A DNA stretch of 64,000 bases from JABAQJ01 sp046327745. GTDB taxonomy: Bacteria; Gemmatimonadota; Gemmatimonadetes; Gemmatimonadales; Gemmatimonadaceae. The stretch covers positions 62,001 through 126,000 of the forward strand of contig JAXLXV010000017.1 in the NCBI GenBank assembly GCA_046327745.1, read 5' to 3'. The translations under genes and the position numbers were made by a program. Shown piece after piece: positions 57,274 to 64,000 of the stretch. The number at the start of each line of letters is the position of its first letter. Position 1 is the stretch's first letter. Below the pieces are notes generated by a model. The model had not been told where the DNA came from, made no database searches, and saw only the letters and a program-made list of their open reading frames with translations.

Positions 57274-58763
57274 GAGCTGACGGTAGTTCCACGACGGGTG
57301 CGCCGGATCGACCATAGCGCGATCGCGGCGGCTAGGGCAAGCAAGGCCGCCGAGCCAGGGCGTTGAAGCAGTGCTATCCAATGACCATCCGCCACAGCCA
57401 GCGCCCGTTCCAGGTGCTGCTCGGCCAGTGGTCCAAGGATGGCCCCCACGATCACGGGCACGAGCGGTACGGCGAACCGTCGCAGCAGGAAGCCGAGCCA
57501 CCCGATGGCAAAGAGGATGGCGACGTCCACGACCGAACGATGCATGGCGAACGTGCCCACCGTCGATAGCACCAGGACACCCGCGTTGAGCAGTGGGCCA
57601 GGCACCTTGAGCAATCGTACCCAAATCCCGACCAGCGGCAGGTTCAACAGCACCAACATCGCGTTGCCAATCAGGAGTGAAGCCACCAGGCCCCACACCA
57701 GGTCTGGCGCATCGCGGAACAGGAGCGGTCCTGGCTGCAACCCGAATTGCTGAAACGCCGCGAGGATCATTGCCGCCGTGGCGGTGGTGGGAAGGCCCAA
57801 GGCGAGCAGCGGAACGAGCGTTCCGGCGGCCGATGCATTGTTGGCGGCCTCGGGGCCGGCGACGCCTTCGATCGCGCCTTGCCCAAACTCCTCGGGATAT
57901 TTCGTTAGGCGGCGTTCGAGCGCGTACGACAGTAGGGTGGGAATCTCCGCCCCGCCTGCCGGAATGGCGCCGATTGGAAAGCCGATCGCCGTCCCACGCA
58001 GCCAGGCAGGCCATGAACGCCGCCAGTCTGCGCGACTTAGCCCCAGCCGACCTCGCTCCACCACCACGGCATCCACCATCTCTGCACCACTCCATGCGGC
58101 GTAGAGGATTTCTCCGATCGCAAAGAGCCCGACGGCTACCACCACGATGTCGATGCCATCAAGCAGCTGCGGGATGCCGAAGGTCAGTCGCGACCGACCC
58201 GTCTGCGCATCGATGCCGATCGCGCCGATCGTCAGGCCGATGCACAGCGCGAGTCCACTCTTCGCTGGCACGTTTGACGTGGAGGCAGCGACCGCGACGA
58301 ACGCCACGACGATCAATCCGAAGTACTCAGCGGGACCAAGCCATAGCGCCCCTTGGGCCAGCCGAGGACCGGCCACCGCCAGAAGCAACGTCCCGATATT
58401 GCCGGCGACGAAGGACCCGATGGCGGCCGTGGCCAGTGCAGCCCCGCCTCGTCCGCGCCGAGCCATCTGGTATCCTTCCACCGCCGTGACGACCGTTGCG
58501 CTCTCGCCTGGGGCGTTGAGGAGGATCGAGGTGGTCGAGCCGCCGTACATGGCACCGTAGTAGATGCCGGCAAAAAGGATGAGCGCCCCCGTGGGTTCTA
58601 CCCCAAAAGTCACTGGCAGCAGCAGGGAAATCGTCATCGCCGGCCCGATGCCCGGCAGTACCCCTACGGCAGTGCCTAACGCCGCTCCCAGTAAGGCGTA
58701 CGCCAGGTGAGGCAAAGTCAGCGCGATGCCAAAGCCATGCCGCAAGCCTTCCCAGGCGCTCAT
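57249..58763 (-). CDS. TctA-like permease of a tripartite tricarboxylate transporter
   Basis: A 504-residue large permease of the TTT family with about 12 helices. Landmarks: GAALGTAVGVLPGIGPAMTI, then GIYYGAMYGGSTTSILLNAP (family hallmark), LFAIGEILYAAWSG, and IPAGGAEIPTLLSYALERRL. It carries citrate or related carboxylates with a TctC binding protein and TctB. ATG at 58763 overlaps the stop of the upstream fused TctC-TctB gene by four bases; the frame continues much further upstream but that lies inside the other gene. Confidence 0.93.
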   Translation of the reverse strand: MSAWEGLRHGFGIALTLPHLAYALLGAALGTAVGVLPGIGPAMTISLLLPVTFGVEPTGALILFAGIYYGAMYGGSTTSILLNAPGESATVVTAVEGYQMARRGRGGAALATAAIGSFVAGNIGTLLLAVAGPRLAQGALWLGPAEYFGLIVVAFVAVAASTSNVPAKSGLALCIGLTIGAIGIDAQTGRSRLTFGIPQLLDGIDIVVVAVGLFAIGEILYAAWSGAEMVDAVVVERGRLGLSRADWRRSWPAWLRGTAIGFPIGAIPAGGAEIPTLLSYALERRLTKYPEEFGQGAIEGVAGPEAANNASAAGTLVPLLALGLPTTATAAMILAAFQQFGLQPGPLLFRDAPDLVWGLVASLLIGNAMLVLLNLPLVGIWVRLLKVPGPLLNAGVLVLSTVGTFAMHRSVVDVAILFAIGWLGFLLRRFAVPLVPVIVGAILGPLAEQHLERALAVADGHWIALLQRPGSAALLALAAAIALWSIRRTRRGTTVSSYDPIGRA

Positions 58764-60103
58764 CCTCCCCCCCACATGCGACCAACGGGAAGGGGCATCC
58801 CCAGCAGGTAGGTGAACGTGACGTACACACCTGTGGCAAAAAGCACGGCGCTGAGCAGGTTGCGCACACGGTATGGGTCGCCAAAGGCGCGTGCCGTCAG
58901 GTAGTACAGGACGGTCGAGGCCACGACAAACCCTGTCCACGGAGCCAACACCAGGTTCAACACCATGCCTACGGCGATGTGCAGCAGTGGCCGGCGACTC
59001 CCCGGTGGAGGCTGCACCAGAGAAGGCGACTGCCGCGACCGCAGCCGGCGAATGCCTAACAGCAGTAACGTGAGGATGGTGCCCCACACTCCCACGCTCG
59101 CCAGTGACACCCGGGGCGCCTCGTCGCGCACCGGGGCGCCGGCTCCCCGTCGTCGTGCGGCGATGGCATTCACGCGGCTGCCCTCGGCGCGCAGGAATCG
59201 CGCAAAGGCATCACCGGGCAGCCACAGATCCGACCATCCACGCCGTTGAAGCTCCGCGTGCCACGCAGGAGTCCGCACGAGCTGCTCGAGTGTTGCGATC
59301 AACTGCACGCGGTCCGCGGGAGATAACCCGGCCGGCGCCACGACCCCCCGCCAGTTGGCGAGATCCACGGGAATACCCAGTTCTCGCAAGGTGGGCACGT
59401 CGATTCCCGGAAGGCGTTGGGGCGATGAGATCGCTAACGCACGCAGCCGACCACTGGTTAAATGCGGTGCGAATTCACTCCAGCCACTCACCCCGACACT
59501 GACCTGCCCCCCGAGCAATGCGGTGACGGCCTCGCCCCCGCCCGAGAACGCGACGTAGTTCGTGCGTGATGGCAGTACGCCGACCCCTTCGGCAATGAGG
59601 TCCACCAGGATTTGATCTGTGCCGCCCGCCGAGCCGCCACCCCACGACACGCTCCCTGGCGCGCGACGCAGCGCCGTCATGAGGGACCCGAGCGATGTGT
59701 ACGGCGACGAGGTGGGGACGGCGAGGACCTCCCACTCCCCCGTTAGGCGCGCGATCGGCGTCGTCTGTTCCAGAGTGACCGGCGAGTGATTGCTGGCAAT
59801 CCCACCCAGCATCACCAGACCCGTGACGAGCAACGAGCGAGAATCACCGTGCTTGCTGGAGACAAAACGGGCCAGACCGATGGTGCCTGCCGCCCCCGGG
59901 ACGTTCTCCACATGCGTACCGGGAGCCAGGGACGTGGAATCCAGCACGCGCTGCAACGTGCGGGCAAGCTGGTCCCAGCCGCCACCGGGCGCCGCCGGCG
60001 CGGTGATCGCCAAACCCTTCGACACCTGCGCAGACGCCGGTCTGACCAGGAACGGCGCAAGAGTCAGGACGAGGCCAAGAATGCCCTTCGCGATGCCCGT
60101 CAT
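58760..60103 (-). CDS. TctC-TctB fusion: TTT-family binding protein joined to the small membrane subunit
   Basis: A 447-residue protein. A signal/anchor segment (IAKGILGLVLTLAPFLV) precedes a Bug/TctC-type binding domain (about 27-320, with ITAPAAPGGGWDQLARTL, VENVPGAAGTIGLARFV, GTDQILVDLIAEGVG and VLVGGQ-like TALLGGQVSVG). After RRRGAGAPVRDEAP comes a first helix (about 330-350), then three or four more (about 370-445: IAVGMVLNLVLAPWTGFVVAS, VLFATGVYVTFTYLLGM), matching TctB. The binding protein is thus physically tied to the membrane subunit. It overlaps TctA by four bases and is divergent from matB-like with only 67 bp between. Confidence 0.85.
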   Translation of the reverse strand: MTGIAKGILGLVLTLAPFLVRPASAQVSKGLAITAPAAPGGGWDQLARTLQRVLDSTSLAPGTHVENVPGAAGTIGLARFVSSKHGDSRSLLVTGLVMLGGIASNHSPVTLEQTTPIARLTGEWEVLAVPTSSPYTSLGSLMTALRRAPGSVSWGGGSAGGTDQILVDLIAEGVGVLPSRTNYVAFSGGGEAVTALLGGQVSVGVSGWSEFAPHLTSGRLRALAISSPQRLPGIDVPTLRELGIPVDLANWRGVVAPAGLSPADRVQLIATLEQLVRTPAWHAELQRRGWSDLWLPGDAFARFLRAEGSRVNAIAARRRGAGAPVRDEAPRVSLASVGVWGTILTLLLLGIRRLRSRQSPSLVQPPPGSRRPLLHIAVGMVLNLVLAPWTGFVVASTVLYYLTARAFGDPYRVRNLLSAVLFATGVYVTFTYLLGMPLPVGRMWGGG

Positions 60104-60170
60104 TCGGCCAACAATCTACCGCGCACGCGCCTAGCGAGCGACGCGACGGACGCCGCATTATTGCGCTCGC

Positions 60171-61652
60171 ATGCAACTCGCCGATCTCTTCGACCTGTCC
60201 TTGATCGGACGACACGACCGGCCGGCCCTGGATCTTGATCGGCCTGAGGGCGGCGTGGAGACGCTGACGTTCGGCGAACTGGATCGCCGGGCCCGGCGCA
60301 TGGCGCTGGCATTGATGGCCCGCAGCGTACGCCGCGGTGACCGGGTCGCCGTGCAGCTCGCGAACTCGATCGAGTTTCTCGAGATCTTCCTGGCCTGCAT
60401 GAAGCTGGGCGTGGTCTTTGTGCCGATCAACGTCATGTACCGCGCCCGCGAAGTCTCGCACATCGTGGAAGACGCGGAGCCGGCTTTGGCCATCACCACA
60501 GAGGACCACCTCGAGTACTTCCTGGCGGCGACCTCCACGATCACCATCGATGCCTTGCGTCGTGAGGTCGACCGACAACCCGCGTCGCCGGACCCAATCC
60601 GTGTTGTACTCGACGGTGATGCGCCAGCGCTGATCGTGTATACGTCGGGTACCACCGGGCGGTCGAAGGGAGCCGTGCTGACGCACAACAATTGCCTGGC
60701 CAACACCGCGAGCATCATGGCCTGTTGGTGCATTACCGAGGCAGACCGGTACCTCGCGGCCCTTCCACTCTTTCACGTCCATGGGTTGGGGAACGGCGTC
60801 CTGAGCTGGCTAGCCAGTGGCTGTCGCATGCGTCTGCTCGAACGGTTTGAGCTGCAACGCGCCGTATCGGCCTTTACGTCGTTTTGCCCCACGCTGTTCT
60901 TTGGCGTGCCAACGATGTATGTGCGCCTGCTCGAACTCGCCGACGACGTGGCGGCTGGTATAGGCCAGTCCATGCGGCTCTTTGTCTGCGGATCCGCACC
61001 ACTCCCGGCCAACGTCCTGCAGGCATTCGAACGGCAGTTCGGACACACCATCCTCGAGCGGTACGGGATGAGCGAGACGCTCATGAACTTGGGCAATCCC
61101 TACGCCGGTGAACGTCGCGCCGGCACCGTGGGTGTGCCCTTTCCGGGCGTCAGCGTGCGGATCGTGGATGCCAATGCGGCGCCAGTCCCGACGGGCATCG
61201 TCGGGGAACTCGAGGTCCGCGGCCCCAACGTGATGGCGGGCTACTGGAATAACCCCACCGCCACGACCAACGCCTTTCGCGATGGCTGGTTTCGCACCGG
61301 CGATCTGGCCGAGTGCTCGGCGGACGGATACTACACCCTGCGGGGCCGCGGCTCCGACCTGATCATCTCCGGCGGCTTCAACATTTACCCCAGGGAAATC
61401 GAGGAGGTATTGCTCGAACAGCCCGGCGTCCGTGAGGTGGTGGTGGTCGGCGTCCCTGACGAGCGTCGGGGCGAGGTACCCGTGGCATACCTGGTCACGG
61501 ACGACATCGAGACGGCACAGCTCCGGGACGTCTGCGTGCGTTCCTTTGCGTCATTCAAGATTCCACGCGCCTTCATTCGCGTGGACACCTTGCCACGTAC
61601 GGCGTTAGGCAAAATCCAGAAACACCTTCTTCCCCCGTGGAGTTCCACATGA
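60171..61652 (+). CDS. Acyl-CoA synthetase, malonyl-CoA synthetase (MatB)-like
   Basis: A 493-residue AMP-forming acyl-CoA synthetase. Motifs: the phosphate-binding loop VYTSGTTGRSKGAVLTH, ALPLFHVHGLGNG, and ILERYGMSETLMNLGNPYAGERRAG, with the NPY and GERR-type segment resembling MatB. GWFRTGDLAE, RGRGSDLIISGGFNIYPREIEEVL and the catalytic lysine in PRTALGKIQKH follow. MatB makes malonyl-CoA from malonate, CoA and ATP. The next gene encodes a MatC-like carrier and overlaps it by four bases, which supports this reading. No MatA decarboxylase is present. Other dicarboxylates or short acids remain possible. Confidence 0.85.
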   Translation: MQLADLFDLSLIGRHDRPALDLDRPEGGVETLTFGELDRRARRMALALMARSVRRGDRVAVQLANSIEFLEIFLACMKLGVVFVPINVMYRAREVSHIVEDAEPALAITTEDHLEYFLAATSTITIDALRREVDRQPASPDPIRVVLDGDAPALIVYTSGTTGRSKGAVLTHNNCLANTASIMACWCITEADRYLAALPLFHVHGLGNGVLSWLASGCRMRLLERFELQRAVSAFTSFCPTLFFGVPTMYVRLLELADDVAAGIGQSMRLFVCGSAPLPANVLQAFERQFGHTILERYGMSETLMNLGNPYAGERRAGTVGVPFPGVSVRIVDANAAPVPTGIVGELEVRGPNVMAGYWNNPTATTNAFRDGWFRTGDLAECSADGYYTLRGRGSDLIISGGFNIYPREIEEVLLEQPGVREVVVVGVPDERRGEVPVAYLVTDDIETAQLRDVCVRSFASFKIPRAFIRVDTLPRTALGKIQKHLLPPWSST

Positions 61653-62899
61653 CGCCAGCCGTTGCGTCGCTGCTCGCCCTCCTCGTCGCCATCGTCCTGA
61701 GCATGGTGTCGCGGTTGAACGTCGGGGTGCTGTCGATCGCCTTTGCCTGGCTGATCGGCGTGTATCTGGCGGGTTGGAAGCCGGATCAGGTGACGGCGGG
61801 CTTTCCGACGTCCCTCTTTGTCACGCTGGCCGGCGTGGCCCTGCTGTTTTCCCTGGCGGACGCCAACGGCACGTTGGAACGCCTCACCCAGCGGTCGGTG
61901 AAGCTGGCGAGTGGCAATGCGCGGCTGCTCCCGATCATCTTCTTCATCATCGCATTTACGATCTCGTCTGTCGGGCCCGGAGCGATCTCCAGCGTCGCGC
62001 TGGTGATCCCGCTGGCCATGCCCATCTGCACGCGCGCCGGCATTTCCCGATTCCTCACCTCCTTGATGGTCGCCAATGGCGCCAATGCCGGGAATCTCTC
62101 GCCGATCAGCTCCGTCGGCATCATCGCCAACACCAAGATGGCCGAGGCGGGAATCGGCGGACACGGTGGCAAGGTCTGGTTCGCGAACCTGCTGGCACAC
62201 GCCGTCGTGTCGCTGGTGGCGTATGTGGTGCTGATCCGGCGCCATTCCACCGCGACCGCCGGCGAGACGTCCATGGACATGGAGATCGCCGATTTCGAGC
62301 AGCGACACTGGCTCACCATCGGTGTCATTGTCGCGTGGATCCTTGGGGTCATGCTGTTGAAGCTGAATGTGGGAATGGCGGCCTTCGGGGCCGCGGCCTT
62401 GCTGGTGGTGGCAAACGCGGGCGACGAATCGACGGCCATGAAGAAGATCCCGTGGGGCGTGATCGTCATGGTCAGTGGCGTGTCCGTGCTCATCGCCGTC
62501 CTGGAGAAGACGGGCGGCATGGAACTGTTCTCCTCCATGCTGGCCCGAGTCGCGTCCCCCGCGACGCTCAACGGCGCCATCGCCTTTATTACGGGGCTCA
62601 TTTCGACCTGGAGTAGTACGTCGGGCGTCGTGCTTCCCGCCTTCCTTCCCACCGTCCCCTCGCTGGTCTCCAAGGTCGGTGGTGGTGATCCCTTGGCGGT
62701 GGCGCTCAGCATCAACGTCGGATCAGCCTTGGTCGACGTCTCCCCGCTCTCCACACTCGGCGCACTCTGCCTTGCCACCGTCAGCGACAGCACCGAATCC
62801 CGCCAGCTCTTCAAGCAACTGATCATCTGGGGGCTGTCCATGAGCATTGTGGGCGCGATCGTGTCGCAGCTGATGAACGGATTGCTCGCCTCGCTGTGA
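61649..62899 (+). CDS. MatC-like dicarboxylate (malonate) carrier
   Basis: A 416-residue membrane carrier with about 12 helices. The N-terminal region matches the MatC family: LSIAFAWLIGVYLAGWKPDQ, TLAGVALLFSLADANGTLERL, and ISSVGPGAISSVALVIPLAM. The repeated VANGANAGNLSPISSVGIIAN and STSGVVLPAFLPTVP-like hairpins are those of ion-transporter-superfamily carriers. ATG at 61649 overlaps the matB stop (ATGA), so carrier and synthetase are coupled. With the divergent TTT genes, the locus has two uptake routes for di/tricarboxylates. Confidence 0.87.
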   Translation: MTPAVASLLALLVAIVLSMVSRLNVGVLSIAFAWLIGVYLAGWKPDQVTAGFPTSLFVTLAGVALLFSLADANGTLERLTQRSVKLASGNARLLPIIFFIIAFTISSVGPGAISSVALVIPLAMPICTRAGISRFLTSLMVANGANAGNLSPISSVGIIANTKMAEAGIGGHGGKVWFANLLAHAVVSLVAYVVLIRRHSTATAGETSMDMEIADFEQRHWLTIGVIVAWILGVMLLKLNVGMAAFGAAALLVVANAGDESTAMKKIPWGVIVMVSGVSVLIAVLEKTGGMELFSSMLARVASPATLNGAIAFITGLISTWSSTSGVVLPAFLPTVPSLVSKVGGGDPLAVALSINVGSALVDVSPLSTLGALCLATVSDSTESRQLFKQLIIWGLSMSIVGAIVSQLMNGLLASL

Positions 62900-63012
62900 C
62901 GTGAGGAGCTTGGCGCAGGTGAGCGACGCGTCAGGCTGGTATGGAACGGACGACCCCGTGCACGGCGCGGGCAAGCAACCTATTCAGCCGCGGTGATTGA
63001 CCAACCGTCTGC

Positions 63013-63047
63013 TTGACAGCACAGGCCACATGTGACAAAATTTTGTC
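63013..63047 (+). promoter_or_regulatory. Promoter and overlapping palindromic operator of the BlaI-like gene
   Basis: TTGACA (63013-63018) is a perfect -35 box; a 17-bp spacer leads to CAAAAT (63036-63041) as -10. A perfect 14-bp palindrome GACAAAATTTTGTC (63034-63047) overlaps the -10 box, so a bound repressor would block initiation. BlaI/MecI repressors bind such dyads to repress their own genes. Confidence 0.7.
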
Positions 63048-63089
63048 TCACAAGTCGTGTGCTTGTTCACCCACTCCCGACTCTCGCCT

Positions 63090-63482
63090 GTGCCAACCTC
63101 TTCCGCTTCGAACGCCCTGAGCCGTCGCGAGCGTCAGATCATGGACGCCGTGTACCGGATGGGCCGTGCGACGGCGGCTGAGATTCGGGGGGCGCTGCCA
63201 GATCCGCCGCACTTGGCGGCCGTTCGCACGCTCGTGCGCATCTTGGAGGACAAGGGGCACCTTCGGCACGTGAAGGATGGTCCCCGGCATGTGTATTTAC
63301 CGACCACGCCGCATACCGTGGCGCAGCGTTCGGCCCTCCGTCACCTGGTCGGTACGTTCTTTCACGGGTCGCGGGCGGCGACGTTGGCCGCGCTGTTCGA
63401 CGACACGGAGCGTCCGCTGTCGGCCGATGAGCGCGCCGAGTTGCAGTCGGTGATTCAGCGGTTGCGTTCGGAGGGTCGTTAG
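63090..63482 (+). CDS. BlaI/MecI/CopY-family transcriptional repressor
   Basis: A 130-residue repressor. The winged HTH is recognisable in ALSRRERQIMDAVYRMGRAT, AAEIRGALPDPPHLAAVRT and LVRILEDKGHLRHVKDG, ending the wing at PRHVYLP; a short helical dimerisation tail follows. BlaI-type repressors are inactivated by cleavage after a BlaR1-type sensor signals. GTG at 63090 is the chosen start, just after the promoter/operator; an in-frame GTG at 63057 would put the start too close to the -10. Its stop (TAG) lies within GTTAGGC and the next gene starts 4 bp later. Confidence 0.92.
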   Translation: MPTSSASNALSRRERQIMDAVYRMGRATAAEIRGALPDPPHLAAVRTLVRILEDKGHLRHVKDGPRHVYLPTTPHTVAQRSALRHLVGTFFHGSRAATLAALFDDTERPLSADERAELQSVIQRLRSEGR

Positions 63483-63486
63483 GCGT

Positions 63487-64000
63487 ATGTGGGCGCCACC
63501 GTTTGCCACTCCGGCCGACAGTGCACGGGCCGTGGCCCACGTGTACTCGCTGTCGTTGCTGGCCTGCGGACCCTTGCTTGCGGCGGGGCTGGGGGTGTTT
63601 TTCGGGCGACACGCGCCATCAGCGGTACGGGCGCTCATCTGGAAGGGGGCTGCCGCGGCTCTACTCTTCATTTACGTGGGGCGGTTGTTGCCGTTCAGCT
63701 GGTTGGCATGGAGCGTTCCCGACGACCTCGCTGCGCCGTTGATCGCCTTGGGTCGGTTGCAGCTCTCGGGAGCATCATTGGCTCCCAATGCGGCTGAAAC
63801 GTCACCGCTCGCCGAGCGGGTGGTACAGGCGCTGTGGTTCGTGTACGTGAGCGGCGCGGTGCTCGCCATGCTTCCTGTGTTCCGTTCCCTCTTGGCCGGT
63901 TGGCGACTCGCGGAAACAGCCACCACCGTCAGGGATCGTCGGGTGGAAGGACTGTTGCAAGGCGCGCAGCAGCGGATAGGCATGCAACGAGCTGTGACGA
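63487..64000 (+). CDS. BlaR1/M56-like membrane protein (3' end beyond window)
   Basis: The first 171 residues are visible, cut by the right edge before any HExxH zinc motif. There are three hydrophobic helices (about 18-38, 51-70, 120-140), with arginine-rich loops (VRALIWKG, RSLLAGWRLAETATTVRDRR). This is the layout of M56-family BlaR1/MecR1 N-termini, and it follows a BlaI-type repressor by 4 bp. It probably senses a cell-wall or other signal and inactivates the repressor, but the catalytic part is not visible, so the assignment rests on position and topology. Confidence 0.65.
   Translation, partial: MWAPPFATPADSARAVAHVYSLSLLACGPLLAAGLGVFFGRHAPSAVRALIWKGAAAALLFIYVGRLLPFSWLAWSVPDDLAAPLIALGRLQLSGASLAPNAAETSPLAERVVQALWFVYVSGAVLAMLPVFRSLLAGWRLAETATTVRDRRVEGLLQGAQQRIGMQRAVT

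Overview
This is a GC-rich window (about 65% G+C by eye) from a Gram-negative bacterium. Lipoproteins, an outer-membrane TonB receptor, periplasmic adaptors, multihaem cytochromes and many GTG starts all fit that. The duplicated MacB-type permease with its own two-component system, the exosortase/EpsI pair and the TPR-multihaem cytochrome suggest Gemmatimonadota or a similar lineage such as Acidobacteriota. That placement is an inference from gene content; no rRNA gene is present. I see no tRNA, rRNA, CRISPR, IS element or prophage. The window reads as ordinary chromosome with small operons on both strands.

Layout. 1-3827 (minus, runs off the left edge): a very large TPR/HD-GYP/GGDEF/ATPase signalling protein. 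4106-8742: a dipeptide-type solute-binding lipoprotein with a strong terminator, then a LivJ-like lipoprotein translationally coupled to a chemoreceptor. 8764-12089: a LolA-like lipoprotein, the queC-queE-queD operon for 7-deazaguanine (preQ0) synthesis, and an NlpC/P60 hydrolase. 12354-20550: a MacA/MacB-type export system (adaptor, ATPase, duplicated permease, second ATPase) followed by its own NtrC-type regulator and sensor kinase. 20622-27806: mostly single genes (DinB, AraC, OsmC, GNAT, TerB-like, aminotransferase, MerB-like, MFS). 27894-34499: kelch lipoprotein, membrane protein, and a coupled pair of c-type cytochromes (two and eight haem motifs, the latter with TPRs). 34665-40834: TonB receptor, GDPD, Ig-like lipoprotein, DUF2892 protein, esterase. 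40831-44709: exosortase and EpsI in one operon with the esterase, divergent from a VanZ-like protein. 45013-49534: a tightly coupled operon of Gfo/Idh/MocA oxidoreductase, DUF885 protein and a second peptide-type binding protein; two matching permeases lie at 54373-56117. 50837-53097: a GMC oxidoreductase with its TAT-exported small subunit. 57249-62899: a divergent malonate/tricarboxylate module, with a TTT transporter whose binding protein and small membrane subunit are fused, facing matB-matC-like genes. 63013 to the right edge: a BlaI-type repressor with a recognisable promoter/operator, followed by a truncated BlaR1/M56-like gene.

The most unusual DNA-level signal is a dispersed heptamer, GTTAGGC/GCCTAAC. 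I counted 39 exact copies by eye. They lie in both orientations, in several reading frames, across stop codons and in intergenic DNA. Other notable points are the TPR-HD-GYP-GGDEF-ATPase fusion, the TctC-TctB fusion, a four-copy 33-bp tandem repeat in front of an aminotransferase, a perfect TGTGA-N6-TCACA site, and the BlaI promoter/operator.
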